This document shows, piece after piece, positions 9,565 to 20,029 of a DNA stretch of 60,607 bases; the first letter of the stretch is position 1, and every line of letters starts with the position of its first letter. The stretch comes from Virgibacillus halodenitrificans JCM 12304. Its GTDB lineage: Bacteria > Bacillota > Bacilli > Bacillales > Amphibacillaceae. The position numbers and the translations under genes were made by a program. The stretch lies in assembly GCF_001310895.1 (NCBI RefSeq), contig NZ_BAZS01000027.1:1-60607 (forward strand), given 5' to 3'. The notes under the pieces were generated by a model. That model saw nothing but the letters and a program-made list of their open reading frames with translations. It searched no databases and was not told where the DNA came from.

Positions 9565-9756
9565 ATGGTACAAAAAGATCCAGCCTTAAACAAACTAATA
9601 ACTGATATCATTATGGTGAAACAGGAGATGATTATGTTAGGAATGCAATATGGTTTGAACGATGAACGAACCGTAGAGTGTAGTCAACAACTTGATGACC
9701 TGTTAAATAAACATTCGGAAATGACACAGCAAGAAGCCTGCTTCATGACAATGTAA
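9565..9756 (+). CDS. Spo0E-like sporulation regulatory phosphatase
   Basis: Small aspartyl-phosphate phosphatase family that dephosphorylates Spo0A~P and delays sporulation. The 63 aa protein carries the family signature SQQLDDLL, with a preceding helix (about 9-28) for the antiparallel hairpin. I chose ATG 9565 because GGAGG at 9550-9554 is correctly spaced; upstream in-frame ATGs (9502, 9535) lack a site. It lies between the SRP RNA and dnaX, a place where B. subtilis has no such gene. The in vivo target is inferred from the family. Confidence 0.75.
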   Translation: MVQKDPALNKLITDIIMVKQEMIMLGMQYGLNDERTVECSQQLDDLLNKHSEMTQQEACFMTM

Positions 9757-9876
9757 GTCACCTCGTTTCAACATAAAAAGTCACCCTTCCTTAAGGAATA
9801 AATTCAATCACCTAAGGTTCACATTTACCCCTTAAATAGAGTATAATAAAAAGAGATTGTAGAGGGGAATCATATT

Positions 9877-11564
9877 ATGAGCTATCAAGCTTTATACCGC
9901 GTTTGGCGTCCTAGGAAATTCCAGGATGTTGTTGGACAAACACATATTACCCGAACATTGCAGAACGCAATTATTCAGGAAAAATTTTCACATGCTTACT
10001 TATTCTCCGGTCCAAGAGGGACGGGGAAAACAAGTGCTGCAAAAATTTTTGCAAAGACGATTAATTGTGAACACGCGCCGGTAAAAGAACCATGCAATGA
10101 ATGTGCCGCATGTCGTGGGATTCAGGATGGTTCTATTTCTGATGTAATCGAAATTGACGCAGCTTCCAATACCAGTGTTGATGATATTCGTGAAATTAGG
10201 GACAAGGTGAAATATGCATCAAGTGTTGTTCCGTACAAAGTATATATTATTGACGAAGTGCATATGATTTCTGTTAATGCATTTAATGCATTACTGAAAA
10301 CCTTGGAAGAACCACCAAAGCATGTAGTATTTATTCTTGCTACAACGGAGCCGCACAAGATACCATTAACCATTCTTTCCAGATGCCAGCGTTTTGACTT
10401 TAAGCCGATTTCCAATCAGGCAATCGTCGAGCGCATGCAAACAATTATTGGCACAGAAAATATTTCTGTTTCCTCTGAAGCCTTAGAGACAGTAGCTTTG
10501 GCTGCTGAAGGTGGGATGAGAGATGCCTTAAGCATTCTAGATCAAGCCATCTCTTATAGTGAGGAATCGGTCGAATTGGAGGATGTGTTGGCTGTTACTG
10601 GTGGAGTTTCACAACAAATCCTTAATCGCATTGTAATGGCAATGTACGAAAGAAATGTAGAAGATGCATTACGGTTACTTGATGAACTGATTCAAAATGG
10701 CAAAGACCCGGGTCGGTTTGTTTATGACATGATTTACTTTATGCGTGATTTACTACTTTTCAAGAGTGCACCAGACCTTGAAGGCTACTTGAACGCGCCC
10801 GGGTGGAAGAGGAATTTACTCAGCTGGCTGACATGATTTCCATTGATTGGGTTCAACATGCTATTATGCAATTAAACCAGTGTCAACAGGAAATAAAATG
10901 GACCAACAGTCCGAAAGTATTTATAGAAATAACTATTTTAAGTCTTACAAATAGAGTTCAAAAAGAAGAAACACCTTCAGCGTCCGGTGACACAGAGATG
11001 GTCACAAAGCTTACTTCGAGATTAGCTACACTTGAGAAAGAATTGACCATGTTAAAGGAAAATCCGGTTGTTCAATCTCAGCCTGTACCACAGAGGGAAA
11101 CAAGAAGAGCACCAGCGCGCTCTTCAAAAAATGGTTTTAAGATTCCATATGATCGCATACGGGATGCTTTAAAACAGGCTGGAAAACCAGCATTAAAAAG
11201 TGTGCAATCACACTGGGCTGATTTTCTAAGTAAATTAAAAACGACAAATGCACCTGCACATGCTACAATACAGGATAGTAAGCCAGCAGCAGCTTCGGAT
11301 GAAATATTAATTGTCGCATTTAAATACGAAATTCATTGTTCATTATTTATGGATAACAGGGAGACTGTAGAATCTGTGTTGGAAGCAGTGATGGGTAAAA
11401 ACTTAACGATTATACCTATTCCTGAAAAAGCTTGGACAGAACTAAGAGCTGAATATATTAATAAACAAGAAAAACCAGCAGATTCTGAACAGGAGCAAGC
11501 AGATCCATTAATTGAGGAAGCACGTAAGCTCGTTGGTGATGATTTGTTAGAAATACATGATTAA
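9877..11564 (+). CDS. dnaX: DNA polymerase III subunit gamma/tau, frameshifted
   Basis: Clamp-loader ATPase and organiser of the replisome. The N-terminal part (9877-10836) has Walker A GPRGTGKTS near residue 45, a four-Cys zinc module (CEHAP...CNECAAC) and the DEVHM Walker B region. The C-terminal tau part reads from about 10791 in another frame. Adding one G to CTACTTGAACGC at about 10790 joins the frames through an ERARVEEE-like stretch and gives 562 aa, as in B. subtilis (563). No X_XXY_YYZ slippery heptamer is present at the junction, so programmed shifting is unlikely. The gene is essential, so a base-call error is the best reading. Confidence 0.92.
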
Positions 11565-11606
11565 TAAAAAATAAAAATGAGCTGAATATAAAGGAGGCGT
11601 TTTTCC

Positions 11607-11927
11607 ATGAAAGGTATGGGAAATATGGGTAACATGATGAAGCAGATGCAAAAAATGCAAAAGAAAATGATGAAGGCACAGGATGAGCTTCACGAAATGA
11701 CGTTTGAAGCATCTGCTGGGGGCGGAATGGTTACCGTAGTAGCAAATGGTAAAAAAGAAATTACTGATGTTCAGATTAAAGAAGAAGTAGTAGATCCTGA
11801 TGATGTTGATATGCTACAAGACCTTATTCTTGCTGCAACCAATGATGTATTGAAGCAAATTGATGATAAAACAAATGATACAATGGGACAGTTTACAAAA
11901 GGAATGAACATGCCAGGAATGTTCTAA
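11607..11927 (+). CDS. yaaK: Nucleoid-associated protein YaaK (YbaB/EbfC family)
   Basis: Small dimeric DNA-binding protein found next to dnaX and recR in most bacteria; exact role uncertain. The 106 aa sequence begins with a Met/Lys-rich helix and carries the family core [16 protein letters not shown] at about 37-52. AAAGGAGG precedes ATG 11607. The dnaX-yaaK-recR order is conserved. Confidence 0.9.
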   Translation: MKGMGNMGNMMKQMQKMQKKMMKAQDELHEMTFEASAGGGMVTVVANGKKEITDVQIKEEVVDPDDVDMLQDLILAATNDVLKQIDDKTNDTMGQFTKGMNMPGMF

Positions 11928-11934
11928 ATTGCTT

Positions 11935-11977
11935 TAGCGACTTATAAATTCAAGTATTTGAAAGCTATAAGTCGCTA
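11935..11977 (+). other. 12-bp inverted repeat after yaaK
   Basis: TAGCGACTTATA at 11935-11946 is perfectly complementary to 11966-11977. The 19-nt loop holds a smaller TTCAA/TTGAA inverted repeat. There is no T-run behind it, so it is an RNA hairpin or weak terminator of unknown role. Confidence 0.5.
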
Positions 11978-12017
11978 TTGTCCAGGGCAGGGCAGTTTAG
12001 ATCTGTCCTTTTTATAG

Positions 12018-12300
12018 GCGCTTGCGCTTTTGTTCTTGCTTAGGAAACTATAAATTTTAGGACCTGTGATTAATTAATATTACTGAATTAGCCATGTCCA
12101 GCTCCAGCACCTACCCCCTCGAGGTCTTAAGCAATAACTCTACATGGCAAAAAAGAGATATGCTCTTGCGCTACGCTCATCGCAAAGCTGCATGAGGCAT
12201 ATTCAAGCAGTACTTCAAGAAGTTATTGAAATTAGCTGCTTCGCCATTACGATTTCTTGCTTAAGCTTGTCAGGGGTGACCAAGGCGCTTGCGCTTTTGT
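12018..12300 (+). repeat. Dispersed hairpin repeat, family C
   Basis: The element is framed by GGCGCTTGCGCTTTTG words at 12018 and about 12284, with the block TGTCCAGCTCCAGC near 12095 and CTCGAGGTCTTAAGCAATAA inside; the right part carries the near-complementary TTGCTTAAGCTTGTCAGGGG. It recurs at 13963-14048 and 46541-46855, and in diverged form at 30718-30835. Similar sequences are, from memory, common in Bacillaceae intergenic regions. Confidence 0.6.
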
Positions 12301-12318
12301 TTTTAGGAGGCACACTTC

Positions 12319-12915
12319 ATGTATTATCCAGAGCCAATTTCAAAATTAATTGACAGCTTTACAAAATTGCCAGGCATTGGGCCGAAAACCGCAGTCCGAC
12401 TGGCATTTTTCGTTTTAAATATGAAGGATGATGATGTTCTTGACTTTGCGAATGCATTGGTGAACGCAAAGAGAGAGTTAACACATTGCTCCATTTGTGG
12501 TCATATTACGGATCAGGACCCTTGTTCTATCTGTCAGGATACGACGAGAGATCAGTCCATTATTTGTGTTGTGCAGGATCCAAAAGATGTTATCGCAATG
12601 GAAAAAATGAAAGAATACCACGGGAAATATCACGTGCTTCATGGCGCAATCTCTCCGATGGATGGTATCGGACCTGAAGATATTAACGTACCTGATTTAA
12701 TAAATCGTCTGAAGGATGAAGAGGTAAAAGAGTTAATATTAGCGACAAACCCGAATATTGAAGGGGAAGCTACCGCAATGTATATATCCAGACTTGTTAG
12801 ACCATCAGGTATTCGAACAACCCGAATTGCACACGGGTTACCAGTAGGCGGAGATCTTGAATATGCGGATGAAGTAACCCTTTCAAAAGCATTGGAAGGC
12901 AGAAGAGATGTATAG
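12319..12915 (+). CDS. recR: Recombination mediator RecR
   Basis: Works with RecO and RecF to load RecA at single-strand gaps. The 198 aa protein has an N-terminal helix-hairpin-helix ([10 protein letters not shown]), a four-Cys zinc finger (CSICGH and CSICQD at about 57-72) and a Toprim domain (from about residue 80). Start ATG 12319 follows TAGGAGG. It is separated from yaaK by a family C repeat, so it may be transcribed apart from dnaX here. Confidence 0.95.
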   Translation: MYYPEPISKLIDSFTKLPGIGPKTAVRLAFFVLNMKDDDVLDFANALVNAKRELTHCSICGHITDQDPCSICQDTTRDQSIICVVQDPKDVIAMEKMKEYHGKYHVLHGAISPMDGIGPEDINVPDLINRLKDEEVKELILATNPNIEGEATAMYISRLVRPSGIRTTRIAHGLPVGGDLEYADEVTLSKALEGRRDV

Positions 12916-12921
12916 GATTAG

Positions 12922-13149
12922 GTGTGGTTTCTCATGGGGAAAAAAATAAAGAAGTATGATGTAGATAGGCAATTGCTTGACGCCTTTTATGAAATAGAGA
13001 ATGAGTGGAAGCAGATAGAATCTTTCATGGGTAGAAGCTTCGAAGCAAATCAAGCAGGCAGGCAACAGGAAACATTAGCCCGAGCCAAATACTTATTTTT
13101 GCTAAGAGAAGCAAGGCATCGAAACGTCAGTGCGAAATGGTATAAATAA
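12922..13149 (+). CDS. yaaL: YaaL-like small conserved protein
   Basis: 75 aa protein of unknown function, similar in size, position and ends (DxxL start, AKYLFLLREA near residue 55) to B. subtilis YaaL. It is basic and predicted mostly helical. I take GTG 12922 as start because MWFLMGKK resembles the MGFLRKK of the relative; ATG 12934 is an alternative. It follows recR by 6 nt and is closed by a strong terminator. Confidence 0.75.
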   Translation: MWFLMGKKIKKYDVDRQLLDAFYEIENEWKQIESFMGRSFEANQAGRQQETLARAKYLFLLREARHRNVSAKWYK

Positions 13150-13153
13150 GTAT

Positions 13154-13189
13154 ACAAGAAAGGCAGGATAATTTTCCTGCCTTTCTTGT
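13154..13189 (+). terminator. Terminator of recR-yaaL
   Basis: A perfect 15-bp stem, ACAAGAAAGGCAGGA (13154-13168) with its complement at 13175-13189, and a 6-nt loop. Confidence 0.85.
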
Positions 13190-13247
13190 TGTCTAAATAC
13201 CAAAAAGTAGCTTGAGTGATAGGAGACCCACTAAGTTTAAACAAAAT

Positions 13248-13307
13248 TATCTCCTGCTGATTAATTAATTCTCCAGCGGATAAATTCGCTCTCCTGCTGA
13301 TATCTCC
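13248..13307. repeat. Three-unit ~20-bp tandem array
   Basis: TCTCCTGCTGAT, TCTCCAGCGGAT and TCTCCTGCTGAT recur at about 20-nt intervals, separated by AT-rich filler. It is the same unit, on the other strand, as the array at 3652-3711. Confidence 0.5.
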
Positions 13308-13406
13308 ATCCTCACCTACGAGACTACCTTCATGAAGTGGGGTTCTTTTTTTCTTCTCTCCTACATATATACTAGAAAGGGGAAGAGGGAAGGAAGTGGT
13401 AATATA

Positions 13407-13670
13407 ATGAGTTCGACCATCATCATTTCTATTATGATTGGTTTAATTGTGCTCTTATTGTTTGTAGGCGCGCCAATAAAACCGATGCGCTTTATTGGAC
13501 AGGCTACAGTAAAGTTAGGTATTGGCATTCTGTTTTTATTTTTCGTAAATGTATTTGGCGGAGCCTTTGGTCTGCATATTCCTATTAATCTATTTACAGC
13601 GAGCATATCCGGATTTTTGGGTCTTTTTGGAGTAGCCTCTCTTGCAGCAATTCATTTATTTATAATATAA
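13407..13670 (+). CDS. bofA: Sigma-K processing inhibitor BofA
   Basis: Integral membrane protein of the outer forespore membrane that, with SpoIVFA, holds the protease SpoIVFB inactive until the forespore signal. The 87 aa protein equals B. subtilis BofA in length and has two to three hydrophobic segments (about 2-20, 35-55 and 62-87). I chose ATG 13407 for length and N-terminus; the frame is open to 13332 but that stretch is not hydrophobic and not family-like. B. subtilis has an rRNA operon after bofA; there is none here. Confidence 0.9.
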   Translation: MSSTIIISIMIGLIVLLLFVGAPIKPMRFIGQATVKLGIGILFLFFVNVFGGAFGLHIPINLFTASISGFLGLFGVASLAAIHLFII

Positions 13671-13692
13671 ACTAATATTCTATGAATATTTT

Positions 13693-13724
13693 CCGTTAGA
13701 TTAGGAGATACTAATTTCTAACGG
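13693..13724 (+). promoter_or_regulatory. Hairpin just before the csfB ribosome site
   Basis: CCGTTAGA (13693-13700) pairs with TCTAACGG (13717-13724), with an inner TTAG/CTAA stem. The 3' arm runs into the GGAGGTGGGG ribosome site of csfB. There is no T-run, so it may shape translation of csfB or end bofA transcripts weakly. Confidence 0.45.
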
Positions 13725-13734
13725 AGGTGGGGAA

Positions 13735-13926
13735 ATGAATAAATCAACTTACAATGAACGTTGCGGTATTTGTGAAGAACCGAAGGAGAAGGGTATTCAT
13801 CTATATACCATGTTTATCTGCTGTGAGTGTGAGCATAACATGATACACACTGAACCAAGAGAAGAAAAATATGCATACTACCTACAAAAATTAAAAAATA
13901 TAACTAAACCAAAGCTATATTCGTAA
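13735..13926 (+). CDS. csfB: Anti-sigma-G factor Gin (CsfB)
   Basis: Forespore zinc protein that blocks premature sigma-G activity and, in the mother cell, sigma-E. The 63 aa protein has the zinc-binding cysteines Cys10, Cys13, Cys29, Cys30 and Cys32 and the family end KLKNITKPKLYS, close to B. subtilis CsfB (64 aa). Start ATG 13735 follows GGAGGTGGGG. Position after bofA is conserved. Confidence 0.9.
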   Translation: MNKSTYNERCGICEEPKEKGIHLYTMFICCECEHNMIHTEPREEKYAYYLQKLKNITKPKLYS

Positions 13927-13931
13927 ATAGA

Positions 13932-13962
13932 TACAAGTCTTTGCTCGCAAAGGCTTTTTTTG
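13932..13962 (+). terminator. Terminator of csfB
   Basis: CTTTG/CAAAG stem with flanking AG/CT pairs and a run of seven T, directly after csfB. Confidence 0.7.
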
Positions 13963-14048
13963 TTTGCTTAGGAAACTATTAAATTTAGAATCTCTGGCTG
14001 CTTTTTATTACTGGATGAGCCATGTCCAGCTCCAGCGCCTACGCTTTT
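13963..14048 (+). repeat. Short family C repeat
   Basis: Carries the shared blocks TTGCTTAGGAAACTAT and CATGTCCAGCTCCAGCGCCT, then stops: the inner hairpin and the GGCGCTTGCGC end are missing. Confidence 0.5.
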
Positions 14049-14111
14049 TTATTTGGGGTTTTATACTAAAGTGATTTACACTTATAGAAAAAGCTGGTGG
14101 AGGAAATAGAA

Positions 14112-15544
14112 ATGGATCATAGAAAGACACCAATATATCAAGCACTAATTAACCATGCAAAACAAAGACCATTATCTTTCCACGTACCAGGTCATAAAAA
14201 TGGAGAAATATTTCCCGAGTTTGCGAAAGATTATTTTCATCCACTTTTACATATGGATCTGACAGAGTTAAGTGGATTGGATGATCTACATGCTCCAAAT
14301 GGAATAATCGCAGAGGCAGAGGAATTGGCAGCCAACTTTTTTCAAGCGAACAATACATTTTTCTTGGTTGGAGGAAGTACTGTCGGCAATCTTGCGATGA
14401 TACTGGCAACATGTTCGTCTGGAGAGCGAGTCATTGTTCAGCGCAATAGTCATAAGTCTATTATGAACGGGGTGGAGCTTAGTGGCGCCTGTCCCATTTT
14501 TATAAATCCTGAATATGATGATGAATTAGAAAGATATACTCATCCAAGTATGGCAACATTACAGAAGGCAATTCACACATATCCAGATGCCAAAGCAGTA
14601 CTATTAACATATCCTGACTATTATGGTAATACATATGATCTCCAGGCTATGATAGAAGAAGCACATGCATATAATATACCTGTTTTAGTGGATGAGGCAC
14701 ATGGGGTGCATTTTTCAATCGGCCGACCATTTCCGCCGTCCGCTTTGGAGTTAGGAGCAGATGTAGTTGTGCAATCGGCACACAAAATGGCTCCAGCGAT
14801 GACAATGTCTTCTTATTTACATATGCGAACAGAAAGAGTTTCTGAACAAAGTATTGCTCACTATTTGCAAGCACTGCAATCCAGCAGTCCATCTTATCCA
14901 ATGATGGCTTCACTTGATCTTTCACGCTTCTTTTTGGCGACAGTAACTACAGAGGATAAAGTAATGATTATTGAAAAATCAGCAGAAGTAGAGCAATTAT
15001 TAAATGAATCAGATTATTGGTTGGTAAGAAGGGGACAAGATCCACTAAAATTAACGTTACACGTGAAACAATTTGCTTCTGCAAATGAAATAGCTAAGCT
15101 TTTTGAATCAGAAGGAATATACCCAGAGCTCGTAACCCATAACCAACTATTACTTGTACTTGGATTAAAACCCTTCGAACATATTAATAGGTTAAAAAAA
15201 GCAGTGAAAAGAATAAATGATCAATTAAAAAATAGTCATAAGCATGATACAATAGAATTAACAACGCTTTTTCCGGAAAAAATAGAGGAATTAGCATTGT
15301 CATATAGTGAAATGAAGCAGTATAGTTCTAAAAAAGTGTCTTATAAAAAGGCATTAGGATATATAGCGGCAGAAGCAGTAATCCCTTACCCGCCTGGAAT
15401 CCCGCTGATATTAAAAGGGCAGAGGATTACTGGAAATCAGATAAGTGCTATAGAAAAGTTGGCAAAGCAAGGTGTGAAAATCCAATTACGGGATCAAAGT
15501 GGGATTCGGATTTTTACAGGGATTGATGAAGGAGAAGAAACGAC

Positions 15545-15548
<4 letters not shown>
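14112..15548 (+). CDS. yaaO: Orn/Lys/Arg decarboxylase-family protein YaaO
   Basis: PLP-dependent fold-type I decarboxylase family; substrate in Bacillus not settled (arginine, lysine or ornithine). The 478 aa protein has the PLP lysine at 225 (QSAHK), the Asp/His set DEAHGVHF at about 196, and the C-terminal domain with YPPGIP. I chose ATG 14112 because GGAGG stands 8 nt upstream; a GTG at 14097 is in frame but lacks a site. Its TGA overlaps the tmk GTG start by 4 nt, indicating translational coupling. Confidence 0.9.
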
Positions 15549-16515
<967 letters not shown>

Positions 16516-16563
16516 TAAATCATTGCTAAAGCTTGTTAGCACTGGTTAAAAGGAACTGATTAT

Positions 16564-16998
16564 ATGAAAATTAATTCAGAAATGAAGGCAAAAACCGAAG
16601 CAACCTATTCTCGTCCTACACAGGCTGATGCTAAGGCTTTTAATCAACAACTGCAATCCCAGGTACATCGTTTAGGTGAACAAGGCTTGCAACAATTGAT
16701 TAAGGATATTTCCTTGCAGGGGGATAAACTGGCTCGTTACCGTACTTTCCGTGAACTGGCCAAGTTTAAACGAATGGTGAAAGGCTTCTTGCAGGAGACG
16801 GTTTCAAAAGGTTTTGGGCTGCACACATCGCATAGCTTCAGTATGGATGGGGGCAGCCGCCAATTATCTATCGTTCAGGAAGTGGATGAAAAGCTTGTTG
16901 AATTGACAGAAGAAATTATGAATCAAGAAAAGAAGTCTGTAGATATTTTAGGCCTGATTGGAGAAATTAAAGGACTACTTATTAATATATATACGTGA
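16564..16998 (+). CDS. yaaR: YaaR, DUF327 protein
   Basis: 144 aa conserved cytosolic protein of unknown function, predicted helical. Recognised by length, sequence character (LAKFKRMVKGFL near residue 60) and its fixed place between darA and holB in Bacillaceae. No catalytic motif is visible. Start ATG 16564 is preceded by AAAGGAACTG. Confidence 0.85.
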   Translation: MKINSEMKAKTEATYSRPTQADAKAFNQQLQSQVHRLGEQGLQQLIKDISLQGDKLARYRTFRELAKFKRMVKGFLQETVSKGFGLHTSHSFSMDGGSRQLSIVQEVDEKLVELTEEIMNQEKKSVDILGLIGEIKGLLINIYT

Positions 16999-17024
16999 GA
17001 AGTTTTTTATAAGGACGGATAGAG

Positions 17025-18014
17025 ATGAAGACATGGGCAGAAGTAGCAGATATTCAACCGTTAGCTGGAAAAATATTGATGAACAGTATGAAAAAAAATC
17101 GCATTTCCCATGCTTATTTACTACAGGGGAAAAGAGGAACCGGAAAAGAGAATATTGCACGCTTACTTGCAAAAGGGCTTTTTTGTAAAGAGAAAAATGG
17201 GATAGAGCCTTGTCATTCATGCACCGAGTGTAAACGAATTGATTCAGGAAATCACCCTGATGTGCATTGGGTAATTCCAGAAGGACAATCAATTAAAATA
17301 GAACAAATAAGAAATCTCCAAAAGGAGTTTACGTATTCCGGATTGGAGTCAAATCAAAAAGTATATATTATTCAGGGAGCCGAAACGTTAACAACAAATG
17401 CGGCGAACCGAATTCTTAAGTTTCTGGAAGAGCCAAGCAAACAAACAACAGCAATCATGCTTACTGAAAATAGCCAGTCCATTCTTCCGACGATCCGCTC
17501 CAGATGTCAAATTATTGATTTAAAGCCACTAAACACCAGAGATTTTCAACAGCAATTATTAGAGCAGGGCATGACAAACAAAAATGCTGCCCTGATGAGT
17601 GCATTAACTAATAATTTAAATGAAGCCTTTGAAATGAGCAATGATGAGTGGTTTGCGTCAGCAAGAAAGATAGTGGTACAATTAGTAGAAATGTTTGTAA
17701 CGAATCCGAAAGATGTCTTTCTTTTTGTTCATAACCATTGGATAAATCATTTTAAAGATAAGACGGAACAAGAACAAGGCATGGATTTGCTGCTTTTAGC
17801 ATTTAAAGATATTCTTTACTACCAAATAGGTAATGAAAGCTCGCTCGTATTCTTTACTTTGGATGATGAGTTGCTTCAAAAAGCGGCAATGTCTTTTTCA
17901 CAACATATGTTAATAGAGACATTGGATGCTGTGTTACAAGCAAAAAGAAAGCTGAAGCAAAATGTGCAGCCAACATTAGTAATAGAGCAGTTAGCACTTC
18001 AGATACAGAGGTGA
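17025..18014 (+). CDS. holB: DNA polymerase III subunit delta'
   Basis: Non-catalytic clamp-loader subunit paired with DnaX. The 329 aa protein has a P-loop-like GKRGTGKE near residue 37, a zinc module (CKEKN...CHSCTEC) near 60-75, and the AAA+ sensor region SRCQ near 160. Its GTGA end overlaps ricT. Start ATG 17025 follows AAGGA at some distance; no better start is seen. Confidence 0.93.
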   Translation: MKTWAEVADIQPLAGKILMNSMKKNRISHAYLLQGKRGTGKENIARLLAKGLFCKEKNGIEPCHSCTECKRIDSGNHPDVHWVIPEGQSIKIEQIRNLQKEFTYSGLESNQKVYIIQGAETLTTNAANRILKFLEEPSKQTTAIMLTENSQSILPTIRSRCQIIDLKPLNTRDFQQQLLEQGMTNKNAALMSALTNNLNEAFEMSNDEWFASARKIVVQLVEMFVTNPKDVFLFVHNHWINHFKDKTEQEQGMDLLLLAFKDILYYQIGNESSLVFFTLDDELLQKAAMSFSQHMLIETLDAVLQAKRKLKQNVQPTLVIEQLALQIQR

Positions 18015-18844
18015 GTGATTTGATAGAAGTGATTGGTGTCCGCTTTAAAAAAGCGGGTAAGATATATTATTTTGATCCAGGAGATCATGCAATAGAATTG
18101 GACAGTTATGTTATTGTAGAAACAGTTCGTGGCGTGGAATTCGGGAAGGTTGTCCTTGCGAGTAAGCAGGTTGACGAAGAAGATGTCGTACTTCCATTGA
18201 AAAAGGTACTACGCTTAGCAGATGAAAAAGACAAGCTTACTATAGTTGAAAATCAGGAACATGCAAAAAAAGCTTTTGATACATGTACCCAAAAGATTAT
18301 AGAACATAAACTGGATATGAATCTAGTAGAAGTAGAATATACATTTGATCGGAATAAGATTATCTTTTATTTTACAGCAGATGGCCGAATTGATTTTCGT
18401 AATCTTGTTAAGGACTTGGCAGCGATGTTTAAAACACGGATTGAATTACGGCAAATAGGTGTCCGTGATGAGGCAAAAATGCTTGGAGGTATTGGTCCGT
18501 GTGGAAGAATGCTTTGCTGTTCCACATTTTTGGGGGATTTTGAACCTGTTTCAATTAAAATGGCCAAGGATCAAAACTTATCTCTTAATCCAGCAAAGAT
18601 TTCCGGTTTATGTGGTCGGTTAATGTGCTGCCTCAAGTATGAAAATGACGAATACGAGGAAGCAAAACGTGTGTTACCTGATATTGGACAAACTATTCGA
18701 ACACCATTAGGTAAAGGAAAAGTAGTTGGTCTAAACATCCTAGAACGACTCATCCAAATCGAAATTCCAGAATTAGAACGAGTAATCGAATATACTATGG
18801 ATGAACTAATAGAAGAAGGAATTCTAGCGCAAGCCACAGAATAA
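18011..18844 (+). CDS. ricT: RicT (YaaT), PSP1-domain regulator of RNA processing and sporulation
   Basis: With YlbF (RicF) and YmcA (RicA) it forms an iron-sulfur complex that steers RNase Y cutting and supports the phosphorelay, competence and biofilm. The 277 aa protein has the PSP1 core (about 60-150) and the cysteine-rich GPCGRMLCCSTF and GLCGRLMCCLKYE motifs. Start GTG 18011 overlaps holB by 4 nt. The order holB-ricT-yabA is conserved. Confidence 0.94.
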   Translation: MSDLIEVIGVRFKKAGKIYYFDPGDHAIELDSYVIVETVRGVEFGKVVLASKQVDEEDVVLPLKKVLRLADEKDKLTIVENQEHAKKAFDTCTQKIIEHKLDMNLVEVEYTFDRNKIIFYFTADGRIDFRNLVKDLAAMFKTRIELRQIGVRDEAKMLGGIGPCGRMLCCSTFLGDFEPVSIKMAKDQNLSLNPAKISGLCGRLMCCLKYENDEYEEAKRVLPDIGQTIRTPLGKGKVVGLNILERLIQIEIPELERVIEYTMDELIEEGILAQATE

Positions 18845-18858
18845 TGGGGTGAGTAGGC

Positions 18859-19206
18859 GTGAAAAACAGGCAAATTTTTGATCAGGTTTCTGATATGGAA
18901 AAGCAAATAGGTGAACTATATGAACAATTAGGTGATTTGAAAGGCCGATTAAGTGATTTGTTAGAGGAAAATCACCGATTAGCTATGGAAAACCACAATT
19001 TGCGAAACCACTTGGAACATACAAATAAAGAACAAGAGGCAAAAGTTAAAAACAAACAAAAATCAAAGAGCTTCCCTGGTGAAGGCTATGATAATTTAGC
19101 GAGATTATATGAAGAAGGATTCCATATATGTAATCTTGAATTTGGTAGCCCAAGGCGTAATGAGGATTGTATGTTTTGCCTGGATTTTTTAAATAAAACG
19201 AAATAA
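18859..19206 (+). CDS. yabA: Replication initiation control protein YabA
   Basis: Binds DnaA and the sliding clamp DnaN and prevents over-initiation. The 115 aa protein has an N-terminal coiled coil (about 5-60, heptad Leu/Ile) and a C-terminal zinc domain with HIC...CMFC (about 92-110). Starts at GTG 18859, preceded by GGGGTGAG. It is followed by a strong terminator, so the yaaO-yabA group probably ends here. Confidence 0.94.
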   Translation: MKNRQIFDQVSDMEKQIGELYEQLGDLKGRLSDLLEENHRLAMENHNLRNHLEHTNKEQEAKVKNKQKSKSFPGEGYDNLARLYEEGFHICNLEFGSPRRNEDCMFCLDFLNKTK

Positions 19207-19244
19207 AAGAAAGGCTGTCTCCGTTTTGGGACAGCCTTTCTTTT
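19205..19244 (+). terminator. Terminator of yabA
   Basis: AAAAGAAAGGCTGTC (19205-19219) pairs fully with 19230-19244; a T-run closes it. Confidence 0.85.
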
Positions 19245-19282
19245 AAGCGGCCTGTTGTAAGCAGCTTAGAAAGGAAAAAGAA

Positions 19283-20029
19283 ATGGTACAATTATATGAT
19301 GATGAACGCTTGGATTATTTGCTGGCAGATGAGAGTATGAAAATTATTCAAAGTCCTTCCGCGTTTTCGTTTTCCCTTGATGCAGTTTTACTCGCTTATT
19401 TTGCATCTATACCAAGAAAAAAAGGAAGTATTTTGGATTTATGTACAGGCAATGGGGTCATTCCATTATTATTATCTGGTAAAACGAAAGCAAAAATTAC
19501 AGGTGTAGAGATCCAAAAGCGAATCTTCCACATGGCTGAACGGAATATAGATTTAAATGAACTGGGTGAACAGCTTCAGGTCCTTCATGGTGATTTGAAA
19601 GAAATGCAGCCCGTTTTAGGGCAAAGCACGTTTGATGTAGTGACATGCAATCCTCCTTATTTTCCTACACCTTCTAAAACAGAACATAATCAAAACGAAT
19701 ATTTAACGATTGCCAGGCATGAGGTTTACTGTACCTTGGAAGATGTAGTCAAGGCATGTAAGCTTCATGTACGCCCAGGTGGTAAAGTAGCAATGGTACA
19801 TCGCCCGGGGAGGTTGGTTGACATTATCAATCTTTACCGACAATATAAGCTGGAACCGAAACGAATTCAATTCGTTTATCCAAAAAGAAATAAGGAAGCA
19901 AATATGCTTTTAATTGAAGGCATTCGAGATGGGAAGCCGGATCTAAAAGTTTTACCACCATTATATATTTATGAAGATGATGGAACTTACACAAAAGAGG
20001 CTGAGGATATTATTTATGACAGAATATGA
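19283..20029 (+). CDS. yabB: tRNA1(Val) A37 N6-methyltransferase-like YabB
   Basis: SAM-dependent N6-adenine methyltransferase of the TrmN6 type, 248 aa; tRNA modification is inferred from the family. It has the SAM motif [13 protein letters not shown] at about 48-60 and the catalytic NPPYF near residue 126. Start ATG 19283 follows AAAGGA. Its end overlaps yazA by 14 nt. Confidence 0.9.
   Translation: MVQLYDDERLDYLLADESMKIIQSPSAFSFSLDAVLLAYFASIPRKKGSILDLCTGNGVIPLLLSGKTKAKITGVEIQKRIFHMAERNIDLNELGEQLQVLHGDLKEMQPVLGQSTFDVVTCNPPYFPTPSKTEHNQNEYLTIARHEVYCTLEDVVKACKLHVRPGGKVAMVHRPGRLVDIINLYRQYKLEPKRIQFVYPKRNKEANMLLIEGIRDGKPDLKVLPPLYIYEDDGTYTKEAEDIIYDRI

Noticed and set aside
10770-10836. Programmed -1 frameshift in dnaX
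   Set aside because: No slippery heptamer is visible at the junction, and identical -1 shifts occur in unrelated genes, which points to sequence error.
13150-13740. rRNA operon near bofA as in B. subtilis
   Set aside because: No rRNA sequence is present anywhere in the window.
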